Assembly (NCBI GenBank): GCA_003136635.1
Contig: PLFD01000013.1
Location: 1-43,599, forward strand
DNA length: 43,599 nucleotides
Direction: 5' to 3'
Source of the DNA: a candidate division FCPU426 bacterium
GTDB taxonomy: Bacteria; Oederibacteriota; Muellerivitia; Muellerivitales; Muellerivitaceae
Under the pieces are notes generated by a model. The model saw nothing but the letters and a program-made list of their open reading frames with translations, was not told the DNA's origin and searched no databases. Both the position numbers and the translations under genes were made by a program. Below are positions 33,799 to 42,387 of the stretch, piece by piece (position 1 is the stretch's first letter; each line of letters opens with the position of its first letter).

Positions 33799-35397
33799 AT
33801 GGCCGACCAGACCTTAACCAACGAAATCAAAAACGCCGTGGCGAAACGCCGTACTTTCGCCATCATCAGCCATCCCGATGCCGGTAAAACGACCCTGACC
33901 GAGAAGCTGCTGCTTTATTCCGGCATGATCCAAACCGCCGGCATGGTACGGGGCCGCAAGGGCGGCAAAGTGGCCGTATCCGACTGGATGGGAATGGAGC
34001 AGGAGCGGGGTATTTCCATCACCGCCTCGGCCATGCAGTTTCCCTATAAGAACGCCATTATCAACGTGCTGGATACCCCCGGTCACCAGGATTTCTCCGA
34101 GGACACCTACCGCACCCTGACCGCCGCGGACTGCGCCATCATGGTCATCGACGCCGCCAAAGGCGTGGAAACCCAGACCCGTAAATTATTCGAGGTCTGC
34201 CGTTTGAGGGGCATCCCCGTAATGACCTTCATGAACAAAATGGACCTGCCGGGCCGGGACCCGCTGGAACTGATGGAAGAAGTGGAGCAGGTTTTGGGTA
34301 TCCATTCTTCCGCCATCAACTGGCCGGTCGGGTCGGGCCGGGAATTTGTGGGCGTAGTGGAACGGGCTACCCAGCAATTAATCCTCTTCGAGAAAAAATC
34401 TGTCGGCGGCGCCGCCAAAGCAGCGGTTGAAAGAGTGCCCCTCGACAGCCCCGAGGCCAAAGCCCATATGACCGACGAGTTGTGGAAAAAACTGCGACAC
34501 GACATGGAATTGCTGGAAGTGGCGGGCAACCCCTTTGACCGAGAGGAATTTTTAAAAGGCAAAGTGACGCCCGTTTTTTTCGCTTCCGCCCTGACCAACT
34601 TTGGGGTGGAGCCCTTCTTTGACGCTTTCGTGGACATGGCCCCCGCGCCCGGCCCACGGCCAGCGGACACGCCCCAGGGCGAGATTATGATCGACCCAGT
34701 AGAGAACGACTTCAGCGCCTATGTGTTTAAACTTCAGGCCAACATGAACCCCAAACACAGGGACTCGACGGCCTTCATGCGCGTCTGCTCGGGCCGGTTT
34801 GAGCGCGACGTGGTGGTGAAAAACGTGCGCCTCAACAAAGACCTGCGCCTTTCCCAGCCGCACACTATGCTGGCCGCGGACCGCAACACCCTGAACTTCG
34901 CCTACCCGGGCGATATTGTGGGCGTCATCAACCCCGGCGTCTTCGCTATCGGCGACACCATTTCCTTAAAAGGGGGATTCACCTTCAAACCGCTGCCGTC
35001 GTTCCAGCCCGAAATTTTCGCGCGGGTCCGGCCCAAAAACGTCGAAAAGCGCAAACCCTTCGACAAGGGCGTGGAGCAGATGACCGCCGAGGGCACCGTG
35101 CAGATGCTGAGCAGTTGGGACGGGTTGGAATTTTTCGTAGCGGCGGTGGGCCGCCTTCAGTTTGACGTTCTGCAATACCGGCTGAAAGCCGAATACGGCG
35201 TGGAAACGGTGCTGGAAACCCTTCCCTTTCAATGCAGCGCCTGGCTGATAGGCGACCCCGATACCTTTGACCCGCCGGTGACGATTTTAAAAACCAAGGA
35301 CCGCCAGAACCGCCCGGTTATTCTGTTTAGAACCTCCTGGGACAAGGACTACACCGCTAAAAAATGCCCCGACCACCAGTTTTTGGATATGGCTTAG
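33799..35397 (+). CDS. prfC: Peptide chain release factor 3
   Basis: 532 residues, normal RF3 length. The GTPase motifs are G1 SHPDAGKTTLTE, switch region QERGISITASAMQF, G3 DTPGHQDF and G4 NKMD. The later domains follow the RF3 pattern (FARVRPKNVEKRKPFDKGVEQMTAEG, QFDVLQYRLKAEYGV). RF3 is a GTPase that recycles RF1/RF2 from the ribosome after termination. The gene is visibly richer in G/C at third codon positions than its neighbours, which may reflect high expression or a different origin. No Shine-Dalgarno precedes ATG 33799. Confidence 0.97.
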   Translation: MADQTLTNEIKNAVAKRRTFAIISHPDAGKTTLTEKLLLYSGMIQTAGMVRGRKGGKVAVSDWMGMEQERGISITASAMQFPYKNAIINVLDTPGHQDFSEDTYRTLTAADCAIMVIDAAKGVETQTRKLFEVCRLRGIPVMTFMNKMDLPGRDPLELMEEVEQVLGIHSSAINWPVGSGREFVGVVERATQQLILFEKKSVGGAAKAAVERVPLDSPEAKAHMTDELWKKLRHDMELLEVAGNPFDREEFLKGKVTPVFFASALTNFGVEPFFDAFVDMAPAPGPRPADTPQGEIMIDPVENDFSAYVFKLQANMNPKHRDSTAFMRVCSGRFERDVVVKNVRLNKDLRLSQPHTMLAADRNTLNFAYPGDIVGVINPGVFAIGDTISLKGGFTFKPLPSFQPEIFARVRPKNVEKRKPFDKGVEQMTAEGTVQMLSSWDGLEFFVAAVGRLQFDVLQYRLKAEYGVETVLETLPFQCSAWLIGDPDTFDPPVTILKTKDRQNRPVILFRTSWDKDYTAKKCPDHQFLDMA

Positions 35398-35430
35398 TTT
35401 CCCGTTCAAAACCCAACAAAACGAATTAAA

Positions 35431-37476
35431 ATGTTTAATATGAATTTTGGTTCCCTTGGCTTTTCTTCTACCGAACACAACTTTTTCAACTCTTATTCAT
35501 GGCTTTATTTCATTCTCTTTTTCATCTCTCTTTCCTTGCTGTCTTATGGCCAACTTTCCCTTGAAAACCAGTTGTGGATCGGACTTTTCGGATTGATCCT
35601 GCCAGTAGGAGTGGGAATAACGCTTTCGTTGCAAAACCGGAAAAAATCAGGCTTCCCAGATTTATCGATTGAAGACTCGCCGCCCATCCCTTTCTGGTCC
35701 GTAATGCTTTTTTTCGCTCTTTTTATTTTTCTTCGTTTTTACCGCTTAACTACCGTTCCCTTCTGGCCGATCTCCGACGAATCCGTCTTTTCAACCCTGG
35801 CTTTCGATCTGACCAAGAAGTGGGACTGGACCCTGCTGCGTACTGATGGACAAATGGAACCTCTGCTGCTGTGGCTGCTTTCGTTTTGGTTCAAAATTAT
35901 GGACCCTTCCATTCTTTGCCTGAGAATTTTTACGGTTTTTTTCTCCATCGCAAGTTCCTTGGCCGCCTACTTTGCGGCCCGGATATTTTTAAACAAGTCG
36001 CTTTCTTTCATCTTTGTCTGCCTGTTTTCTTTTTCTTTTTGGGAAATCGGCTTGTCACGCCAATGCACGCCTAACGATCTCATTCCTTTTTTTGAGTTAG
36101 TCGCATTCGCTTGGCTGGGATTTTATTGGCGGTCCAAAAAAGATTCTTCTCGATGGTTTTGGATACTGGTTTTGAGTTTCTGGGCTGGGCTGGGGTTCTA
36201 TACCTACATTAATTGGGCTGTCGTTTGGCTATTTATCCTGATTTGTTTGCCAATGATCGACGTTAAAAAAGAAAAGCTGAAAATACTCGCTTTTATTTTA
36301 ATTACAGCCGGTTTAGCAATGCCTTTAGTTTTCGCTCGAATGTCGCCCCATTCGACGAGTTACGCGAAACACTTTTTTGAAAACTTTTCCCTGTTTTCCT
36401 CAATATCACAATATATCCGGGGTCTTTTTTGGAATGGCATTAGCAGTAATCCCCTGGGGCCGGCTTGGGGCGGCTATTTTGACACGGTGAGCGGCGCCCT
36501 GATTTTGACGGGTGGGCTTTACTCTTTGCGAAATTTTTTTTCTAAGACCCTGCTCATTTTGGGAGTAGGGATTTTCTTAACCCTATTACCCGGAATTTTG
36601 ACTAACAATCTTGAACTGCAAAGGATTACTCCCGCGCTTCCCTTTTTTATATTTTTCGCCGCTTTGGGAACAAAAAGTCTTTTGGAGAATTCGGCGAAAC
36701 ATTTTCAAATAGCTGCCTTGGGTATCATCCTGTTACTTATTACGGCTCTCAACACTTATCAATTATTCGGACCTTACAACGATGTCTGGCAGTTGCTCCC
36801 CGGAAGACATTGGCGCTCACCGATCTATTTTAAAGCACATCAAATTTTGGAAAGCTTAAGCGGTCAATCCGGACCTATTTATGTTTTCAACGAATGGAAC
36901 GAGGACTACTTTGATAAAACCCTCGATCTGGCTTGCTATCCGTTTAATGCCGCTCAAAATATTCAATTAATTTCAAAAAATCCAACGTGGGTCGCTTTCT
37001 TAACCGACGCCGACTATGAACCCTTTTTAAAAAAGGAATTCCCTCACCTTCAAATTCGACTACTGGATGATTCGATTTCACCCAACGATCCCAATCACTT
37101 ACTTCGGCTCTTTTTGATGCCGATTTCGGACATTTCTGAGAAAACCTTAAAAAATTGGCTGATGGCCGACCAGGACTGCCGGCGGATTGCCTTATCCATA
37201 TTGAACAAGAACCCTTCAATCCCCTGGAGTCTTTTTGAAAAAGACTATTCCGGTTTCGCCGTTCAATACGCGAAAAATCGTTTTCTTGCCTCCGTCCTTT
37301 GGGAAAAAGCCGCGTCTTTCCCTTTGATAGACGGAAACTATCAAAAGGCCTCTCTGGATTTTCAGCAGGCGATTCAAAACGGATACCGCGTTCCCCACCT
37401 GATGCACAATTTGAAACTCGCAAACTTTTTAAATCAATCTTCACTCTCAAAGATTAAAAAAAATAGCGCCCGATGA
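35431..37476 (+). CDS. GT39-like membrane glycosyltransferase, paralogue 1
   Basis: 681 residues. Two short spans lead to a core of about ten further spans up to residue 440. The acidic loop PFWPISDESVFSTLAFDL (about 108-125) matches the catalytic Asp-Glu position of PMT/ArnT-type GT-C enzymes. A soluble C-terminal domain (about 450-681) ends in a TPR-like segment (FPLIDGNYQKASLDFQQAIQ). The 37563 gene is a tandem paralogue along the whole length. Probably moves a sugar from a polyprenyl phosphate to lipid A, glycan or protein in the periplasm; this is inference. It lies 33 bp after prfC, with no SD. Confidence 0.82.
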   Translation: MFNMNFGSLGFSSTEHNFFNSYSWLYFILFFISLSLLSYGQLSLENQLWIGLFGLILPVGVGITLSLQNRKKSGFPDLSIEDSPPIPFWSVMLFFALFIFLRFYRLTTVPFWPISDESVFSTLAFDLTKKWDWTLLRTDGQMEPLLLWLLSFWFKIMDPSILCLRIFTVFFSIASSLAAYFAARIFLNKSLSFIFVCLFSFSFWEIGLSRQCTPNDLIPFFELVAFAWLGFYWRSKKDSSRWFWILVLSFWAGLGFYTYINWAVVWLFILICLPMIDVKKEKLKILAFILITAGLAMPLVFARMSPHSTSYAKHFFENFSLFSSISQYIRGLFWNGISSNPLGPAWGGYFDTVSGALILTGGLYSLRNFFSKTLLILGVGIFLTLLPGILTNNLELQRITPALPFFIFFAALGTKSLLENSAKHFQIAALGIILLLITALNTYQLFGPYNDVWQLLPGRHWRSPIYFKAHQILESLSGQSGPIYVFNEWNEDYFDKTLDLACYPFNAAQNIQLISKNPTWVAFLTDADYEPFLKKEFPHLQIRLLDDSISPNDPNHLLRLFLMPISDISEKTLKNWLMADQDCRRIALSILNKNPSIPWSLFEKDYSGFAVQYAKNRFLASVLWEKAASFPLIDGNYQKASLDFQQAIQNGYRVPHLMHNLKLANFLNQSSLSKIKKNSAR

Positions 37477-37498
37477 TCAAAAAATTTCCATCAAAGCC

Positions 37499-37556
37499 TT
37501 GGTTCTTGACCAAAGTTTTATTAAATAAGGTCTCTAAAAAGGTTCATTGTTATAAT
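37499..37556 (+). promoter_or_regulatory. Two candidate promoters of the second GT39-like gene
   Basis: TTGGTT (37499-37504)-N16-TTAAAT (37521-37526) is one pair. A perfect TATAAT at 37551-37556 stands only six bases before ATG 37563 and lacks a good -35. Either fits a short or absent leader, as no Shine-Dalgarno is present. Confidence 0.5.
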
Positions 37557-37562
37557 TTCTAA

Positions 37563-39560
37563 ATGAATTCTCGCTCATCGCTTGGGGACACTTGGGTTTA
37601 CTTTTCTATTTTTTTGTTCTCGAATGTCTTGCTTTCATACGCCTCTCTGCCCGATTCGATCAAACTAATCATTATTTTCGCGGGTATTTTGATCCCCTTT
37701 GCCATGGGATGCCGAAATGCCCTCCGCCAGAAAATCCCTTATTCCACGGCTTTACAATCCGCTTCTGCCTTTAAACCTTCCAAAGGTTTGATTCTTGGCT
37801 TCCTCGCCTTACTTTTACTAACCCGGTTTTATCACTTAACCTCTCTTCCGTTTTGGCCGATTTCCGATGAAGGGATTTTGAGTTCGTTAGTCCTTAGCTT
37901 GAATAAACATTGGAATGGGGACTTGCTTCAGGGTGAAATTAGGTTTGAGGCTTTATTCACCTGGATTTGTTATCCATTTTTTAAATGGATGACCCCTTCC
38001 CTTTTTACCATTCGTTTTATTCCCGGTTTATTTTCCCTTCTTACCGGCTTAACGGCCTATTGGACCGCGAAAAAATATTTTTCAACTTCTTGGGCTTTTA
38101 TTTTCGCGTGGTTTTGCAGTCTTTCTTTTTGGGCATTTTCTTTGTCCCGGTTTTTTATGCCGACGATTTTAATCCCCTTGTTTGAATTGGCGGCTTTAGG
38201 GTCATTAGCCGCTTTTTTATCCTCAAAGTCATCTCTTCAGCGCTGGTCTTTTTTTCTTTTAACCACGCTCATGGTTTGTTTATGCTTTTATACCAGCATC
38301 ATTTTAGACGTAATCTGGCCATGCGTCGCTTTCGTTTTAGCCGCCGAATGCTTTTATCAAAAGCGGATTAACAAAAAATTCTTTTTCATTTTTTTAATAC
38401 TCACGGCTTTATTGGACTGGCCCATGTTTTTAGCTAGATTCTCGGCCGAAGGGTTGTCCCATGTACAACAGACCTGGATCGGTTTATTCCCCTGGAAAAA
38501 TGATTTAACTTATATCAACTCTTTATTTTGGGATGGCCGGGCCAGTTATCCATTCGGATCGGACTGGGGCGGTTTATTTAATCCACTTTTAACATCGCTA
38601 ATTTTTATTGGATTTATTTATATTTTACGGATTTTTGATTTTTACACCCTGGTTTGCGCCTCTGTCTGCTTTACTTTCTTTCTTTTACCAGGTTTTCTGA
38701 GCGGCTCTCTGGAAATGTACCGGATAACTAACTCATTTATTTTTTTCATGGCTGCGGCTGCATGGGGAATCTTTTCCCTTATTCCTTCGAAAACCAACTA
38801 CGGATTAATTGTTTTATTTTTAACCTGTACCACAGGTTTGGATATTTATAATTTTATTTATTACTATGCTGATATTCGGATAGCTCCGCCGGGCCACCAG
38901 TGGCGTTCAGTGGAGTATTTTAATGCTTATCAAATACTGAGTAATCTAAACAAGCAAAGCGGGCCCATTGATGTTTTTACTGAATGGAATACGGATTACG
39001 ATAATAAAACCCTGGACATAGCTTGTTATCCGTTTAATGCGCTGGACAATCCTGAAACTTTTAACCCTCATGTCTCCTGGGCAGCCTTCACTATTAATTC
39101 GGACTACTTGCCCTTTTTAAAAAATAAATTCTCACATGTCCAATGGCTTCTACTAAACCCTAACCTTCCCACCAATGACTTGCACCACTCACTTGGGCTT
39201 TTTTTAATCCCGATTTCGGACATTTCCTCTAGTGTTCTAAATCAATGGATAAAAACCCAAAAGGAATGCGAAGAAATTGATTTCGCGGTTAAAAATAAAA
39301 ACCCAAAGAAACCTTGGGCGATTTATGAAAAATACTTTTCAGATTTAGCCTCTCAACAAAAAAACGACCGATTTTTATCTTCAATACTATGGGAAAGAGC
39401 CGCTTCTTTTCCTCTCATGGATGGAAACTTTCCATTAACCGCTCTCGATTTTCAACGAGCAATCCAAAAAGGTTATCCCGTTCCTCATTTACAAAAAAAT
39501 TTAAAGTTGGCCCTTTTTTTATCCCACTACCCGGCTCAAAGTGTTCAAAAAGCTCAATAG
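37563..39560 (+). CDS. GT39-like membrane glycosyltransferase, paralogue 2
   Basis: 665 residues, tandem copy of the preceding gene. Shared blocks include LPFWPISDEGILSSL (acidic loop, near residue 95), DWGGLFNPLLTS and IDVFTEWNTDYDNKTLDIACYPFNA in the soluble domain. The TPR-like ending is FPLMDGNFPLTALDFQRAIQKGY. Divergence is considerable, so the duplication is not recent. The first 80 residues hold two spans and the GT-C core follows. The two proteins may act on related acceptors or form a pair. Confidence 0.82.
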   Translation: MNSRSSLGDTWVYFSIFLFSNVLLSYASLPDSIKLIIIFAGILIPFAMGCRNALRQKIPYSTALQSASAFKPSKGLILGFLALLLLTRFYHLTSLPFWPISDEGILSSLVLSLNKHWNGDLLQGEIRFEALFTWICYPFFKWMTPSLFTIRFIPGLFSLLTGLTAYWTAKKYFSTSWAFIFAWFCSLSFWAFSLSRFFMPTILIPLFELAALGSLAAFLSSKSSLQRWSFFLLTTLMVCLCFYTSIILDVIWPCVAFVLAAECFYQKRINKKFFFIFLILTALLDWPMFLARFSAEGLSHVQQTWIGLFPWKNDLTYINSLFWDGRASYPFGSDWGGLFNPLLTSLIFIGFIYILRIFDFYTLVCASVCFTFFLLPGFLSGSLEMYRITNSFIFFMAAAAWGIFSLIPSKTNYGLIVLFLTCTTGLDIYNFIYYYADIRIAPPGHQWRSVEYFNAYQILSNLNKQSGPIDVFTEWNTDYDNKTLDIACYPFNALDNPETFNPHVSWAAFTINSDYLPFLKNKFSHVQWLLLNPNLPTNDLHHSLGLFLIPISDISSSVLNQWIKTQKECEEIDFAVKNKNPKKPWAIYEKYFSDLASQQKNDRFLSSILWERAASFPLMDGNFPLTALDFQRAIQKGYPVPHLQKNLKLALFLSHYPAQSVQKAQ

Positions 39561-39593
39561 TGTCTAAGACCCTTACAAATCGTTACAACCAAC

Positions 39594-39622
39594 TTGGTTC
39601 TCATGGGGATTTTGTGTTAAAT
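39594..39622 (+). promoter_or_regulatory. Promoter for a probably leaderless ABC transporter mRNA
   Basis: TTGGTT (39594-39599), a 17-bp spacer and TTAAAT (39617-39622) stand eight bases before ATG 39631. No Shine-Dalgarno is present. The string CTTGGTTCT and the TTAAATAAG block also occur upstream of the 37563 gene. Confidence 0.65.
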
Positions 39623-39630
39623 AAGACCCC

Positions 39631-40428
39631 ATGAAAAATTCAATTATTGAAGTTAAAAAACTCACGAAGAAATTCGGCGATTTTACCGCAGTCAATAACA
39701 TTTCTTTCTCGGTAACTAAGGGAGAAATCTTTGGTTTTCTTGGCCCCAACGGCGCGGGTAAAACAACCTCGATTAAAATGCTGACCACCCTGCTCCATCC
39801 CACCAGCGGTACAATCCTTTTAGATGGCCACGACACTGTGACGGCAAAAAATAGCGTTCGGGAATCGTTCGGAATCGTTTTTCAGGACCAAAGTCTGGAT
39901 GATGAGCTAACCGCCGCTGAAAACATGGAATTTCACGGAGTGCTTTACAAGGTTCCCTCCGCCCTGCGCAAACAGCGCACCGAGGAATTGCTCAAAATCG
40001 TGGAACTCTGGGACCGCCGAAATGATTTGGTCAAACAGTTTTCCGGCGGCATGAAACGGCGTTTGGAAATCGCTCGGGGTCTGTTGCATCATCCTAAAAT
40101 CCTGTTTTTAGATGAACCCACTGTGGGCCTGGACCCTCAAACCCGCAACCATATCTGGAACTATATTTTGAATTTAAATAAAAAAGAAAAAGTCACGGTT
40201 TTTTTCACCACGCATTACATGGAAGAAGCGGATCGCGTGGCCAGCAAGGTAACTATTGTGGATCACGGTAAAATCATCGCCCAGGGAACCCCCGCGGAAC
40301 TCAAAAAGAAATCCAAAACCAAAACACTGGAAGATGCCTTCATTAAACTCACAGGAAAAAGCCTCCGGGACGAGGACGCTTCCGACATCGAGTCCCTGCG
40401 CAATCAAAAAAAAATGTGGAGGCGGTAA
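39631..40428 (+). CDS. ABC-2 type exporter ATPase, DrrA-like
   Basis: 265 residues. Walker A GPNGAGKTT, signature FSGGMKRRLEIARGL, Walker B ILFLDEPTVGLD and the switch histidine TTHYMEEAD identify an exporter ATPase. The long C-terminal tail (about 45 residues after the core, AFIKLTGKSLRDED) is of the DrrA/CcmA-like ABC-2 type. It drives the permease encoded by the next gene, with one base between stop and next ATG. Substrate unknown; lipids, glycans or drugs are the usual choices. Confidence 0.95.
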   Translation: MKNSIIEVKKLTKKFGDFTAVNNISFSVTKGEIFGFLGPNGAGKTTSIKMLTTLLHPTSGTILLDGHDTVTAKNSVRESFGIVFQDQSLDDELTAAENMEFHGVLYKVPSALRKQRTEELLKIVELWDRRNDLVKQFSGGMKRRLEIARGLLHHPKILFLDEPTVGLDPQTRNHIWNYILNLNKKEKVTVFFTTHYMEEADRVASKVTIVDHGKIIAQGTPAELKKKSKTKTLEDAFIKLTGKSLRDEDASDIESLRNQKKMWRR

Positions 40429-40429
40429 C

Positions 40430-41173
40430 ATGGGTCCCATCTACATCATGTGGCTTCGTCAGTTAAAACGCTATTCCCGCTCCCGCGCCCGAATGATCGG
40501 TTCGCTGGGGCAGCCTTTGATTTTCCTTTTAGCCTTCGGTTTCGGTTTTGGGCACATTTATGAAAAAGCGGGCAACGGCGATTATTTGCAATTCTTGGCG
40601 CCAGGCGTCATTTCGATGGCGGTTCTTTTTACCGCCGTATTTTCCGGAATTGAGCTGATTTGGGACCGCCAATTCGGTTTTCTGAAAGAAACATTGGTTG
40701 CTCCCGTGTCGCGGCTCAATATTATGATTGGCCGTACTTTGGGTGGCGCTACGGTCGCCATGTTGCAGGGAACCATTGTTTTAATTATTTCTCTTCTTTT
40801 CGGGTTCAGGCCTGATTTTCAATCAATTCTTATCAGCCTGCTGTTTATGTTCTTAATTGCGCTTCTTTTTACCGCCCTGGGAACCGCCTTGGCTTCCCAA
40901 TTAAACGACATGCAAAGTTTTCCGCTGATCATGAATTTTTTGGTCATGCCACTTTTCTTTTTTTCCGGCGCTATCTTCCCACTCAAAGGAGTTACACCTA
41001 TCCTGACCATAGTGGCTTCGTGCAATCCCCTGGCATATGGCGTTGATGGCTTGCGCGCTTCCTTTGGGGGAGATTCTTTCTATGGAATGGGCATGGATTT
41101 TTTAGTGCTGGGACTTTTTTCTGCGTTCTTCGTGGCTTTGGGAAGTTATCTGTTTTCGAAGATTGAAATATAA
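40430..41173 (+). CDS. ABC-2 type exporter permease
   Basis: About 247 residues with six hydrophobic spans and the ABC-2 layout: short cytoplasmic N-terminus (WLRQLKRYSRSRARMIGSLGQP), WDRQFGFLKETLVAPVSRL as the coupling region and FPLIMNFLVMPLFFFSGAIFPL near the fifth span. It forms the channel of the exporter with the preceding ATPase. ATG 40430 is chosen over the earlier in-frame ATG 40256 because GGAGG lies seven bases upstream (40418-40422) and the family begins here. Confidence 0.93.
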   Translation: MGPIYIMWLRQLKRYSRSRARMIGSLGQPLIFLLAFGFGFGHIYEKAGNGDYLQFLAPGVISMAVLFTAVFSGIELIWDRQFGFLKETLVAPVSRLNIMIGRTLGGATVAMLQGTIVLIISLLFGFRPDFQSILISLLFMFLIALLFTALGTALASQLNDMQSFPLIMNFLVMPLFFFSGAIFPLKGVTPILTIVASCNPLAYGVDGLRASFGGDSFYGMGMDFLVLGLFSAFFVALGSYLFSKIEI

Positions 41174-41185
41174 CGCCCTAAAATG

Positions 41186-41214
41186 AAAAAGGCCTCGGAC
41201 GAGGCCAAGGTTTT
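41186..41214. terminator. Bidirectional terminator
   Basis: GGCCTC-GGAC-GAGGCC (41191-41206) is flanked by AAAAA on the left and AAGGTTTT on the right. On the minus strand a T-run follows (41190-41186), so it ends the zinc-ribbon gene; on the plus strand it ends the ABC exporter with a weaker T tract. Confidence 0.7.
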
Positions 41215-41241
41215 ACGATGGTTCTAAACTAACCGATAATC

Positions 41242-41427
41242 TTAAATTTCAACCACCACACTTCGTCTATCTTTAGAAACTCGGTTTCTCTGTTTTTCAT
41301 ACCAGCAAGACATGCAAAGATGCCGGTTATTTTCCTCAATGATGCAGGAATCCCTCGGACCGGTTAATTGACAGCGGTCGCATTGATAAAGCAACTCACC
41401 CAATTTATTCTTTTCAACCAATCTCAT
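41242..41427 (-). CDS. Small zinc-ribbon protein 1
   Basis: 61 residues. Two cysteine pairs, CDRC (residues 16-19) and CMSC (about 38-41), at zinc-ribbon spacing, with a basic C-terminal tail. Similar to the 41473-41655 product (both have LYQ/LFECDRC, an acidic IIE-E stretch and a second C-x2-C). It could bind RNA, DNA or a protein partner; no function is known. AGAGAG lies before ATG 41427. Confidence 0.75.
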   Translation of the reverse strand: MRLVEKNKLGELLYQCDRCQLTGPRDSCIIEENNRHLCMSCWYEKQRNRVSKDRRSVVVEI

Positions 41428-41472
41428 ATTTCATCTCTCTTTCATTCAGAATTATTTGAAGACCTTTTTAAA

Positions 41473-41655
41473 TTAAACCGAAAGCTTAGTCTGTGGTTTT
41501 GATTTTTTTATTCCAACCTGACGATTGATCGACAGACATCTCCAACAATGGTACAAACCATCATCTTCAATAATCTCCGTTATCAGCTCGCCAACCACCC
41601 TGCAGCGATCACACTCAAACAAAACGCTTTCTGAAAATTGATCCAGTATCAACAT
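41473..41655 (-). CDS. Small zinc-ribbon protein 2
   Basis: 60 residues with CDRC (about residues 15-18) and CWRC (about 37-40), plus a lysine-rich tail. It is a tandem paralogue of the 41242 product, 45 bp upstream of it on the same strand, so the pair is likely co-transcribed and coregulated. ATG 41655 is chosen because AAAGGAGG lies just upstream; a TTG at 41670 overlaps that site and is less likely. Confidence 0.75.
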   Translation of the reverse strand: MLILDQFSESVLFECDRCRVVGELITEIIEDDGLYHCWRCLSINRQVGIKKSKPQTKLSV

Positions 41656-41828
41656 AAGTCCTCCTTTCAACCGTTATAGGGTATTGCGAGGGCGTTGATG
41701 CGTATGGAACCAATAACGTTAAGATATTGTGGAAATTGAATGTTAAAAGCGGATGACAGGAACCAATTAATTTTGTAACAACGGGGATTTAAAACGATTG
41801 AAGCGATGGAAAACAAACTGGACGGACA

Positions 41829-42191
41829 TTATTTGAACTGAGTGTAATATCCATGAGGCGAAACAAACAAAGCCCCGGTATTAGTTTTAACCGGTCTGGT
41901 TCCCTCGGGGAAAAAATAACCCCATTGGTTTTTATAAGTTAAATGCGAGTTGTGGAAACGGTATTGGGACACATCTTCCGGGTTTCGATAAATCCCATAA
42001 CCAGAGGTTTGATAACCGCTTCCCATCGGATATGGAAAGTCCTGAAAATAGGTTTTGGTTTGAACCGTATGATAGGGCCAGCTCCAGGCAAACTTCGTTG
42101 TGGAAGAGTCGGAATAAATGGTTTTCATCGGGGGATCAGCCAGAACCGTGCCCGTTATTGTGATAAAAATAAGAGTTAAAAAGAAACGCAT
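41829..42191 (-). CDS. Small exported protein of unknown function
   Basis: About 120 residues. Signal peptide MRFFLTLIFITITGTVLA, then a Tyr/Phe/Trp-rich mature region with many aromatic and proline residues (WSWPYHTVQTKTYFQDFPYPMGSGYQ) and an aromatic C-terminus. No cysteine and no known domain. The aromatic-rich composition suggests an extracytoplasmic binding or structural protein. ATG 42191 follows GAGG; an earlier ATG at 42209 is in frame. Confidence 0.65.
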   Translation of the reverse strand: MRFFLTLIFITITGTVLADPPMKTIYSDSSTTKFAWSWPYHTVQTKTYFQDFPYPMGSGYQTSGYGIYRNPEDVSQYRFHNSHLTYKNQWGYFFPEGTRPVKTNTGALFVSPHGYYTQFK

Positions 42192-42216
42192 AAAAACCTC
42201 GAACCTCATTTTAGAA

Positions 42217-42372
42217 CCCCAATTGGGGCGTCACAATGATTAAAAGCTCTTTTCTTTTAATGAATGGCGAAATCTCATTTAATGTGGGGCCGGGGGGATA
42301 CTCGCTTCGCTCTCGTAGGGGAAAAAACCCCTACGTACCCCTTTTTCACATCGCGGGGAACCTTTCCCCGCG
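42217..42372. repeat. Cluster of perfect inverted repeats downstream of lpd
   Basis: Three perfect inverted repeats stand in a row: CCCCAATTGGGG (42217-42228), CGTAGGGG/CCCCTACG (42314-42335) and CGCGGGGAA/TTCCCCGCG (42352-42372). They fill the 196-bp space between the small exported protein and lpd. Read on the minus strand they follow lpd, and the second is ACCCC-free of a long U tract, so a terminator role is possible but not certain. A 15-bp near copy of the lpd 3' end (TCATTTAATGTGGGG, 42275-42289; lpd copy 42407-42421) also lies here. Confidence 0.75.
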
Positions 42373-42387
42373 CCCCTCTTCATCCCA

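Noticed and set aside
40256..40429. N-terminal extension of the ABC-2 permease
   Set aside because: It overlaps the ATPase gene in another frame and is basic and unlike the family; the SD-led ATG at 40430 fits better.
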